Made by a program: the position numbers and the translations under genes. From positions 106,456,501 through 106,520,500 of the forward strand of contig CM065814.1 of the NCBI GenBank assembly GCA_033398695.1: 64,000 bases of DNA. The letters run 5' to 3'. This stretch comes from Orobanche coerulescens (Eukaryota; Streptophyta; Magnoliopsida; Lamiales; Orobanchaceae). This document shows, one piece after another, positions 30,765 through 39,781 of the stretch; position 1 is the stretch's first letter; each line of letters starts with the position of its first letter. The notes beneath the pieces were generated by a model. It saw only the letters and a program-made list of their open reading frames with translations. It did no database searches and had not been told where the DNA came from.

Positions 30765-31670
30765 ATGTCCAAGTTCGATCAAATGACTCTTTGGGGCAAA
30801 TCGGAGAAACCATCTGGGATAACTATTTGGGAGCCCCAAAATAACCTCCGCCCGTTTTTGAAAATGAAAGTCAAGAAGATGAATATGATGCTATACATAA
30901 AAGTATCTATTATGGTAGTACAACAACTACTAGTGAAGAAGTTGACCCCTGGGGATTTCTACGTGTCTCAAATCGTCAACAACTGCAAAACATTGACGAA
31001 GAGCTTAAATCAATTGGTAGTACAATTGCATGGTTAAATCAAACATATGCAATGTTCGAGCGCACTCTTCATCGCCTACCAACTTCGACGCAAAAATCAA
31101 AGTCGAAGCGTCTTGCAGCGAGCCAAGCTGAAGAAGAACCTCCTTATGTTGAAGAATTATCGTCCAAGGAGGAAGAAACTGTGAAAGGAAGAGGAAGCAA
31201 GAAAACTAAAGCGAGAAAGAAGCCTCCCCTTGTTGCAGAAAAGAAACCGATATCCGAAAACACTTTAAGAAGGAAAAAATGTCTGATGGTTCGATGAAGG
31301 TATTTTGCAACTACTGCAACAAAGAATATTCGTATAAAGCCGGGGATGGATATGGAAATTCTAAACGGCATTTTGAGAATAATCATGCCTCGGTCCACGG
31401 AGATCAAAAGTCGCAAAGCCAACTCAACTTCCAACCTTCTACTGGAGTCGGACTTCACAATTGAGAATAACCATGCCTCGTTCCCCATTGAGAGTGCTTT
31501 TTATGAGGGAGGCTATATGTTGGACGAGCGGAGATCCCGAATGACGCTAAAAATCTCGAGGCTCACATGATGCTTAAAGACGCAACAAAATTCGAGTTAC
31601 GAGATCAAGAAAGTAAGTGGGATGGCCTATTAGCAGACCAACACGCCTATCAAGATGGCACTACATAAGG
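30765..31670 (+). pseudogene. hAT transposase remnant: BED zinc finger joined to a C-terminal scrap
   Basis: A lysine-rich region (31052-31280) leads into KVFCNYCNKEYSYKAGDGYG and RHFENNH, a BED-type C2H2 zinc finger that binds the transposon ends. Soon after (31480-31600), SAFYEGGYMLDERRSRMT and, in the next frame, EAHMMLKDATKFELRD resemble the very end of hAT transposases, where the dimerisation domain finishes (AFS..GR.LD..R..L.P..LEA...). The whole RNase H-like catalytic core between them is absent, so this is a deletion derivative. Frames are also broken. Confidence 0.75.
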
Positions 31671-32522
31671 GAAGTATAGTCATATGAGTCAAACCGACGA
31701 TCAAGACGACGAAGACATTGACTTGGACCCCATGATCCGACGGGTCGGACCCGGACCCGTGGCCGACCCACCTGCCAACCTGTACATTGTAACACTCCCA
31801 AAACCGTATGGGAATATTACACGCCGTAGACCCTTTCCACAAGGATCTACCAGGCTAAACATCCATAAACAACCAAATGCTTGCCCGGCCAGGGTCAAAT
31901 AATATAATAATATAGACCGTTAAGGTCACTTACACATAAACACACAGACCGATGAGGTCACACAACTCTATCAACAGAACTGACTAACAACATTACCCAC
32001 ACAGGGGTCGAAACACAATACAGCGGAAGACTGAATCAACTCTAACAATACAACCAAACTCTACCAACTCTCGACTCTTGATTAGTATCACAACTCGTCA
32101 TCCCCTTGTGCCAATCCTGTGATCGCCCCGAACTGCATGTACCGGACGCATCAGACATCCACCCCCCGATTACTCGGGGGTTAGTAAAACTCCACTGTTT
32201 TACTAGTGCAAGTATAAAACGATACGAAATGCAACAAGTAAATAGCAACTACGAATTTAATACGGAAAACAATTATCAAAATGTTCCCGAGAAGTTTTAG
32301 AATTTTGAACTCAAGTAAGAGATATTTGAAAAGAAACACATCATCTCGGGGATTTTTAAAGCAGAAATTCTTTTGGACTTCGAGTCCCTATTTACAAAAC
32401 CTTTTCGTAAACATTAGGGCCTTAGCCCGATTCTCGTTTCAAAGCACACTAGATAATATATCATTACGAGTCCGAGACCCATATTTAAAATGTTACCCAA
32501 ACAATCACTGCTACACGATCAT

Positions 32523-32780
32523 TGTTCGTACACATCATGTACCGAACTCCGGAGGCCTCAACGGACGTTACCCGGACCACACACACTGTTCGTACACATC
32601 ATGTACCGAACTCCGGAGGCCTCAACGGACCTTACCCGGACCACACACACTGTTCGTACACATCATGTTCCGAACTCCGGAGGCCACAACGGACCCTACC
32701 CGGCCACAAACATCGTTCATACACATCATGTACCGAACTCCAGAGGTCTCGTCAGACCCTACCTGGATCACACACACACA
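32523..32780. repeat. Four 64-bp tandem repeats in solo LTR D
   Basis: Four copies of GTTCGTACACATCATGTACC followed by GAACTCCGGAGGCCTCAACG and GACCTTACCCGGACCACACA begin at about 32523, 32588, 32652 and 32715. They are strongly conserved, with the last more diverged. The array corresponds in position to the minisatellites of LTRs A and C. Confidence 0.9.
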
Positions 32781-33660
32781 TCGACACGACACAACTCATA
32801 ATCATCAAATATCAAGTCATTCCACATTACACCGAAATGTATAATCAAGTATGTAAACCAAAACAACACAATTATCATAATCATCACAACAACTCAACAA
32901 TGACCAACGATACCCGGCACAAACTTAGATGATCAACACGACCAACACAATTTCACGACGTTAGCTAAGTGAGGGTATTATCGCTACCATCAATCATTCA
33001 TAATAACTAATTCTTACGAAGCATATTCACGAAAGTAAACCAAATTCATCACATCCATAACACGACGTACCTATTCACAGGACACAATTCGTATAGTAAA
33101 ATACTTGCATTAATAACCGCTACCGAATACTCCGAAGAACACGATTCGACCGGGAAGCTCGGACCCCGAAGAAGACAACGAACGGAAGGGTTCCGACTCG
33201 AATTCTTTGCGAGAAATCTGACCCTAATATCATACCATCAATAAATTAACGAACGAACGAGGAAGAATAATCGTAGAACGCTCGAATCCTCTTTGCGATA
33301 TTTTATCGAACACTTTCAAGGCGTCGATAAGATACTCAATAAAATGATGAATCCTCGGCGATTCAACCGTGGAACAGCAAGGAATTCGACATAATATTGT
33401 TTAACAATCATAAATCCATCACTATTCTGAGTTAAAACGGATTAGACGGACAAATCGAACAAAATCCCCAAAACTAGATTTTAAGAAAACTTGCCTTGAT
33501 TCGCTGGATTGAAGGATGTTACGTGATGATCAATTGATGTTATGAACTCCAAAACTTCGTGGATTCATAGTATAACAACATGTCTTCGACTTCCCAAAGA
33601 ATCCAGCCGCGGACAGGAAGGATAGGAAATGAAACGAGTGAAAAAAAACGACTGCTCGGC

Positions 33661-33830
33661 CATATTTATACGCCTGCCGGACACGGCGCGAAGAACAGCC
33701 CACACTGGGCCGGGTGTCTCGGCCGTGTCTCGCGAGCCGCTGGCCGACCAGCGCGAGACACGGCGCTGGCGCCATTGCCAGGCCGTTTCGCCAGTCCGGC
33801 CAAAGACCCTCCAGATGCAAAAATGATTCC
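33661..33830 (-). promoter_or_regulatory. LTR D promoter region with GACACGGCGC dyads
   Basis: A TATA-type box on the minus strand is followed upstream (33670-33800) by GACACGGCGCG, GGTGTCTCGGCCGTGTCTCG and CGCGAGACACGGCGC, short inverted copies of one GC-rich motif. The layout is the same as in LTRs A, B and C. Function is inferred from position. Confidence 0.45.
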
Positions 33831-34433
33831 GACAACGACGATCCGAACGACCCCGAAACCCGAACCTAAATACGAATCAGAGATTCGGTTACGAAGTACT
33901 CGCACAGAAGAATTCGAGCACTAAGAGAACACACGATTCCGACCACCCGAAGGCTCGAAATTCGATAACGGAAGGTAATTACCCCAAACTTTGGGAAATT
34001 ATGAAAATGGCCCAAAACGTCCGAAAATCACGATACGTGATCAAATAACCAAACCGAAGTTCACAACACGTCTAACAAAGTTAAACGGACTAATGAGAAA
34101 CTCGAAACAGTAATTTCGGACGAGATTCACAAGAATCGAACTCGAGTGCGGAAAAGTCGTTAAGAAACACGGGACTCAACAAAACAATACCGAAACAAAC
34201 TCGGATGACAAAAAGTGCAGAATTAATCATTCTCAGAATGATAAAACGGTCCCAAGCAAGTCGTCAAGACGGACCTCTGCCGAAAAAAGAAAATTACCGG
34301 AAATCCGAAATTGCGGATATTACATACATTTCATAGGTACGGGTGGGGTCCGGGTCCTGGCCGGCCGACCGGGTGGGTCCGACCCAGACCCGAACACGGA
34401 CACCTCTAATCACGAGTTAAAGCAAGTAAAACC

Positions 34434-34470
34434 GTCCCCGGGGCATAGCTCAGTGGCAAAGGAGGGGGAC
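34434..34470 (+). other. tRNA-like SINE head, cut by the CACTA element
   Basis: GGGGCATAGCTCAGTGGCAA contains a good pol III box A (TAGCTCAGTGG), as at the 5' end of tRNA-derived SINEs. No box B follows because the CACTA end starts at 34473. It may be chance. Confidence 0.35.
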
Positions 34471-34858
34471 ATCACTACCAAAAAAGATACTTTAGCCGAC
34501 GACTGGCCAGAGAACGGCTGATGGCCGGCATTAATCGTCGGCTAAAATCGGGGTTTAGCCGACGGGGACAAAGTCGTCGGCTAAAGAGTTAGTTTAGCCG
34601 ACGACAACTCACTCTTTAGCCGACGACAACACAGTTTCGTCGGCTAAACCACTTTTTTGTCGTTGGCTAAACATCAACACTTTAGCCGACGACTACACAT
34701 CTGTCGGCTAAAGTTGAAAACTTTAACCGACGACTTTGTCAGGTTTAGCCGACAAGTTGTCATCGGCTAAAGTGTTTCGTTTTTTTTTTCAGCTCCTACT
34801 TCTACAAAATACACCATTTACAACACAAAACTACACAACTCCTCACTGCAAACACACC

Positions 34859-34892
<34 letters not shown>

Positions 34893-35245
34893 TTATAATA
34901 TATAGGTATAGTTCTACAAATTAATATATTTGTAGAATAATATATTAAAATTATAAATTTAAATTTAAATTTAATCTTGTTAAAAATTAAAAATTTATAA
35001 TGTATGTTAAAGTTTTCTTATTAACTATATAATATATAATGAAAAATATATTACATTATAATTTTAACAATTATAATATATTTGTAGAATAATATAAAAT
35101 TATAAGGTGTATATTATAATTTAAATTTAATCTTGTTAAAAATTAAAAATTTATAATGTATATTAAAAATTTATTAATAACTATATAATATAAAATGAAA
35201 AATATATTACATTATAATTTTAACAATTACAATATATTTGTAGAT
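34859..35245. repeat. (TA)n and an AT-rich tandem duplication of about 154 bp
   Basis: A TA microsatellite (34859-34887) is followed by two tandem units of about 152 and 156 bp, marked by ATATATTTGTAGA at 34926, 35078 and 35234, each carrying AATCTTGTTAAAAATTAAAA. It sits between the two blocks of CACTA subterminal repeats. Confidence 0.7.
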
Positions 35246-35399
35246 TATATTATATATATATATATATTAAAATTATAATGTATATTATATTATATATTAA
35301 ACTAAAATCGGACAGGGTTTAGCCGATGACGAACCCAGTATGTCGTCGGCTAAAGGTATTATGTTATAGCCGACGACAGGTCGGGTCGTCGGCTAAAGT

Positions 35400-35610
35400 C
35401 ACTGTATAAATCGACTTTTTGAGACGGGCGCAGCTCATTTCAGCATTCCCCATTTAAGCATTTCAGCGATTTCAGCTCCGAATTCTTCCATCCATCGTCT
35501 GCCGATTTCTTCCGTCCGTCGTCCGCCGATTTCTTCCGTCCGTCGTCCGCCGATTTCAGCACATAATTTCATCAGTCTGCCGTTCATCGCCAGTCCGCCG
35601 TCCAGGTAGA
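35400..35610 (+). other. Leader-like region of CACTA element 2
   Basis: This is C/T-rich sequence with a three-fold GTCCGTCGTCCGCCGATTTC-type repeat (about 35490-35560), ending CCGTCCAG|GTAGATTT, a good plant 5' splice site. It would be an untranslated first exon transcribed rightward from the left end, as in other CACTA elements. Confidence 0.4.
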
Positions 35611-35794
35611 TTTTATTTTTTTGCCCGATTTTAATCCGATTTTGTTGGTGTATTTTTTTCTCTAATTTATTAATTGGTGTATTGTGTTGAATTGTATTTA
35701 TTGTTGGTATATTGTGTTATTAATTGGTGTATTGTGTTAAATTGGCATACGCAATGCAACATTTATCCGACTCAACAACTTTAGTCCTAAAGTT

Positions 35795-36164
35795 TCAAAA
35801 AAAAAAGGACGTGTAAAGGACTTTATCTGATGTGACATTCAAGTCAACTGCGAATGCAATGCAACCTTCAGACCAATTTTGGTTGCGAACATAACCCTTT
35901 ATAGATTCCATTCCTCTCTCAAATGGAAACATCCAACGAAGGTAGACTGAGCCACACAATTTAATTTCTTCCACTAGATGGACTGTCAAATGTACCATAA
36001 AATTGAAGAAGGTAGGGAGGAAGTATTGTTCGAGACTGGATAGATGACTTAAAGTTCTTGCTGCATTGGTCAAGAGAATCAGGTTGTATTACTTTAGAAC
36101 ATAGAGAATTGAAAAAGAAGCACAACCTAGTTACGTCGGACCTAATATTTTTTGTCTTCAGCAA
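35795..36164 (-). pseudogene. CACTA TNP2-type transposase fragment (DUF4218 region)
   Basis: On the minus strand, VTRLCFFFNSLCSKVIQPDS is followed, after a one-base frame change near 36060, by LSSLEQYFLPTFFNFMVHLT, VHLVEEIKLCGSVYLRWMFP and FERGMESIKGYVRNQNWSEG. This is the well-known conserved C-terminal region of TNP2-like CACTA transposases, about 110 residues of a protein normally near 1,000. The rest of the transposase is absent. Its strand is opposite to the leader at 35400-35610, so the element is rearranged. Confidence 0.85.
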
Positions 36165-36652
36165 ATAACATCAGAGAAATAAGAGTGAGGTTACTTGTAA
36201 AAGAAAAAGAATAGGATTTTGATGAATAAAAGTGACACTAATCGAGGATAGATCAATAAGACTATATAATGAAAATAATATATTGTTGTGGAAGGTTCTC
36301 AAATCTCAATAAGTTATTCATAAAATTATATCATAATGAAATAATATATATTTACAATAGAAAAATATGAAAACATGAATATTTGAAAATTAGTCCCTTT
36401 TTCAATGAAGAGTGAGGGATTATTATTTACATATATTAGTCATTTGTTATTCAAATTTTGTTCGACTTCAGAGAATCTTACATGTAAATCTGGATAAGCC
36501 GCTGAGGAATTTGCAAGGTGTAAAGTTTGTGTTTTGCTTTAATATATATTTTCTACATGCACTAGGGGGAACATACTGGCATTTATACTAATTTGAGAAA
36601 CATAATTTTATGCCATCTAAAGTTTTTCGTTTATCGTTATTGTTTCATATTT

Positions 36653-37302
36653 GCAGCTGTACAAAATCGATAATACATGTTCTTTCACGATGTTTATTCT
36701 TATTCAATGAGAATTGAACATGTTGAAGATGTAATGATGAATGGACTAGAATGTGATGTCTGGATGAGTTGGATCCATTACTCAAATATTTGAGAAATTT
36801 TTTGTATTAATATTATTTACATTGAGACAATGAATAAATTAGTAGTATGGGAGTGTCGAAAGTATAAATATCATATTATGTTAAAATTTATTGAAAAAAA
36901 ATGCAGCAATTTGTAGGTATGAATAATGTGATATCCATTGAAATAGTTAAGGAAAAACGATGTAAAATTTTGTATATTTGCAGCTGTACAAAATTGATAA
37001 TACATGTTCTTTCACGATGTTTATTCTTATTCAATGAGAATTGGACATGTTGAAGATGTAATGATGAATGGACTAGAATGTGATGTCTGGATGAGTTGGA
37101 TCCATTACTCAAATATTTGAGAAATTTTTTGTATTAATATTATTTACATTGAGACAATGAATAAATTAGTAGTATGGGAGTGTCGAAAGTATAAATATCA
37201 TATTATGTTAAAATTTATTGAAAAAAACGTAGCAATTTGTAGGTATGAATAATGTGATATCCATTGAAATAGTTAAGGAAAAATGATGTAAAATTTTGTA
37301 TA
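36653..37302. repeat. 327-bp tandem duplication
   Basis: GCAGCTGTACAAAATYGATA begins at 36653 and 36980, and the two units of about 325 bp are almost identical to 37302 (few substitutions, for example GAATTGAACATG versus GAATTGGACATG). It is AT-rich and non-coding. The short open frames in it are not supported as genes. Confidence 0.92.
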
Positions 37303-38009
37303 CAATGATGTTATGGGTTAACATGATATTGTCTTATAACTAATTGAAAAAAAAAATTCGGACAATTTTTTGATTTCCTGCAATAATTAAGGATTATCTT
37401 CAACTTTATTCTATTAAAATTATTTATCTTCACATGTCTTCTAATGCAGCGCGGGGATGAAAAATACTTGTTTTAAGTGAAATTAAAACTTGCCAACTAT
37501 TTTAGAAACTAAGGAGTATTACCTAAATATATTATTGGAGGTAAGAGATGAATATAAAAAGAATTAGAACTAATTTATTATTACAAATTAGAAATTATTT
37601 AAACAATAAAAAAGCTCTTCACTAATTAGTTTATAATGTTAAAATAGTTTAAACGTATAAACTGAACGATACTTGAGCCACTTTTATAATAAATAATAAC
37701 CGATTATAAATGAAAATAAATTAATCAACACCTATTTCTTTTACAAAAAATACTCATTTGCATATTTTTTTTGAAATAAATCCGAGACTTATTTTCGCCG
37801 CTTTGGGAATTACACAGGTTTATAACTAAGCTAAATCTAATTTCTACAGCGTTGACTCACTGGACAAATTGGGGGATTCCACTCTCCACTAGCAGTTTAA
37901 CTCACGTCACTATGGGCCTGTCTGACCATCTTGTTTTGTCATGCAACACTAAGTAGCAATTTAGCCTTTGATGTTTAAAATAATTACTAGTAACACAAAC
38001 ATAGTCCCA
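37303..38009. other. Intergenic sequence upstream of the peptide gene
   Basis: AT-rich single-copy-looking DNA. I recognise no transposon or gene; it probably includes the promoter of the peptide gene at 38103. Confidence 0.5.
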
Positions 38010-38012
38010 CAA

Positions 38013-38022
38013 TTTTCTTATA
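38013..38022 (+). promoter_or_regulatory. Candidate TATA box of the small peptide gene
   Basis: CTTATATATGG lies about 85 bp before the ATG at 38103. This leaves a leader of roughly 50 bases if transcription starts about 30 bp downstream. No experiment supports it. Confidence 0.4.
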
Positions 38023-38102
38023 TATGGCCGTATGTTCCTTTTATGTTTTACATAATATACCATACTTGGTGATCCAAAGCAGAAAAAAAAAAAAAAAAGA
38101 GA

Positions 38103-38345
38103 ATGGCAACTTCCACTTCCAAATCCACACACATGATCTCCATACTAGTGATGATCATGTTAGTTATTTTCTCCAATAATTTTGATGCTTTACAGGCGGC
38201 TTCGAGTTTTCGAGGCCCATTGAGTGTTCGGAAAGGGCTGAAGGGAATGCAGATCTTGCGCAAATTGGAGATGGAATTTCCAAGTCTTAACGCAGCAGCA
38301 CCGCCGCCGGAAAATAGATTGGCCCCGGGAGGTCCTTGCTGTTAA
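38103..38345 (+). CDS. Small secreted peptide precursor with CLE-like C-terminus
   Basis: This is a single-exon ORF of 80 codons. Residues 1-32 are a signal peptide: Ser/Thr/Lys-rich start, hydrophobic core ISILVMIMLVIFSN, small residues near ALQAAS. A basic middle (RGPLSVRKGLKGMQILRKLE) is followed by a Pro-rich linker and the end NRLAPGGPCC and stop. RLAPGGP closely resembles the core of CLE peptide hormones (R-x-x-P-x-G-P), which act outside the cell on leucine-rich receptor kinases. The usual last residues (D/N-P-x-H-H/N) are missing and replaced by CC. It may be a truncated or diverged CLE, or another secreted peptide family. The start is the first ATG after a TATA box. It is the only gene here that is not from a mobile element. 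Confidence 0.55.
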   Translation: MATSTSKSTHMISILVMIMLVIFSNNFDALQAASSFRGPLSVRKGLKGMQILRKLEMEFPSLNAAAPPPENRLAPGGPCC

Positions 38346-38682
38346 TCCACATGCTCCCTAATAAAAATATTTCCTAAAACGGGTTGACATAAAAGTTCAA
38401 GCCCGGACTACCACCACGTAGTATATTCCTTAAGTGTGGCTTTTTTTTTTATCATGTATCGTGCTTTACACGAGTAATGCATGTTTGCTCTTTCCGCGTG
38501 TGGTCCAAGTACTATGTATTGCAAGTTATCTGTAAACGTATCTATAAAGAATAAAACGTCAGCTCTTGTTTGCGCAGGCTGAACTCCATATGACTAGATC
38601 TCAATACACACTAGCAAAGATGAATAGTAGATGGGTACTCCACAATTTTAAATATTATATTACATATATATATATATATTAT
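38346..38682 (+). other. Region downstream of the peptide gene
   Basis: Probable 3' untranslated region, with AATAAAA-like signals (CTAATAAAAATATTTCC at 38357 and AGAATAAAACG at 38549) and then a TA-rich stretch. No gene is seen. Confidence 0.4.
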
Positions 38683-39492
38683 GGCCGGTCCTGTGCCTGA
38701 CGGTGCCCTAGGCAGAAATTTAAAAATAGGCCCTCAAAATTGAGAAAAAATACAAAAGCAACGCAAATATAATAGACTATGAAAATTGAAACTAAGTTAA
38801 CACTTGAAAAAATAATTTCTTCTAACTCTTTGAGTTTCATTAATTATAATTTATATTATTTGCTTTGTAAATATTATTTTTGATTTTTTTATTAAAAAGT
38901 ATCTAATTTAATAACAAATACATTTAACTCATTATAACTAACCCAAAAAGAAATAATTCATATATTCTTTCTGTATTTAATATTAAAATAAATAAAAAGA
39001 ATGGTGTAATTTTTCTTACTTGTTCAATTATTTTTATGTATAATAAAAATAACACATTTTTACTATTGAATGAATAACAACTAGAAAATAATATATAAAT
39101 TTTTGCAAACAATGTATATTACAAAACAAATAAAGCAGTTGACAAAATAGAAGAAAAATTAAATTAAAAAGTAAAAAATTGAAGGGCCCATTATAAATAT
39201 ATATTAGAAAAGAATATATATTTCTTGTTTGTATATTACAAACTAAATAGAAGTAGATCACAAAACGTAAGAAAAATAAAAGTAAAAGAGGGCCTATTAT
39301 AAAAATATATATCGGAGCATGGTGTGGCTCGATCTCAGGATATCAATGACTTTTAAAACATCTAATTTATCATTGCACTAAAATTAGTCTTTTATTTATC
39401 TCTACTAATAATTGTATATAGTAAGAAATTAAAAAAATTGGCGCAAATTTTGGGCACAAGCGCTGGCCTCTTGAAACCCAGCCAGGGCCTGA
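38683..39492. mobile_element. Unclassified AT-rich element with GGCC-type ends
   Basis: It begins GGCCGGTCCTGTGCCTGACG with GTGCCCTAGGCAG, and ends GCGCTGGCCTCTTGAAACCC followed by AGCCAGGGCC. Internal phrases such as TAGGCCCTCAAAATTGAG and AGGGCCCATTATAAA are typical of a common plant repeat whose ends read GGGCCGGCCCTG. TIR pairing is weak and no TSD is clear. Confidence 0.35.
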
Positions 39493-39502
39493 TATATATA
39501 TG

Positions 39503-39538
<36 letters not shown>
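39492..39538. repeat. (TA)n microsatellite
   Basis: About 46 bp of nearly pure TA repeats, broken by TGTATG near the left side. Confidence 0.9.
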
Positions 39539-39542
<4 letters not shown>

Positions 39543-39781
39543 GAGTCTCAAGAAAACATTATTTATTCAATGTAGTAGTCATGAAATCCCGTGGTTCACA
39601 ACAAATTTTAAGCAGCTTGATCACTTGGATTTTGGGCTTGCGAATTAGGGTTAGCAAGTGGAGAGAAAAAAGTGAATGGGGTTGGCAAGTGGAGTCCACA
39701 TTTTTTATCACTTAGTAAAGGTGAAGCTTTCAGCCAGACACAGGTGAAGCTTAAATTGGGACGGAAAAAGTATTTTTTTAG
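39539..39781. other. Spacer without recognised gene
   Basis: Short unique-looking sequence between the TA repeat and the Stowaway MITE. No feature is supported. Confidence 0.5.

Larger units (their letters stand above)
31788..34324 (-). mobile_element. Solo gypsy LTR (family D)
   Basis: It starts TGTAACACTCCC (31788) and ends GCGGATATTACA (34324), with a perfect 5-bp TSD TACAT (31783-31787 and 34325-34329). The ends and general plan match LTRs A and C (minus orientation). It has a four-unit minisatellite near 32523, a TATA-type TATAAATATG on the minus strand (about 33661-33670), and GC-rich dyads at 33670-33800. No internal region is present: unequal LTR recombination has removed it. Confidence 0.92.
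30321..34408 (+). mobile_element. hAT transposon, internally deleted, carrying a solo LTR
   Basis: The left end is TAGGGGTGCCCCTAGAACCC (30321). The right end, read on the other strand, is TAGAGGTGTCCGTGTTCGGG (34408). A perfect 8-bp TSD ATCACGAG (30313-30320 and 34409-34416) identifies the hAT superfamily. Subterminal GGGTCGGACCCGGACC-type repeats occur at both ends. Without the 2.5-kb solo LTR it is about 1.5 kb. It keeps a BED zinc finger and a short C-terminal remnant but lacks the catalytic core. Confidence 0.9.
34473..36640. mobile_element. CACTA element 2, left end and partial body
   Basis: The end is CACTACCAAAAAAGATAC, followed by about 17 copies of TTTAGCCGACGAC and its complement, in two groups (34495-34780 and 35315-35400) separated by AT-rich DNA. 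This is classic CACTA subterminal structure. A TNP2-type transposase fragment lies further in on the minus strand. No matching right end was found, so the right limit is approximate. Confidence 0.7.

Noticed and set aside
32281..32932. Proteins encoded in LTR D (three overlapping frames)
   Set aside because: They translate a 64-bp tandem repeat inside a solo LTR. All three frames stay open because the unit lacks stops, and there is no start context or domain.
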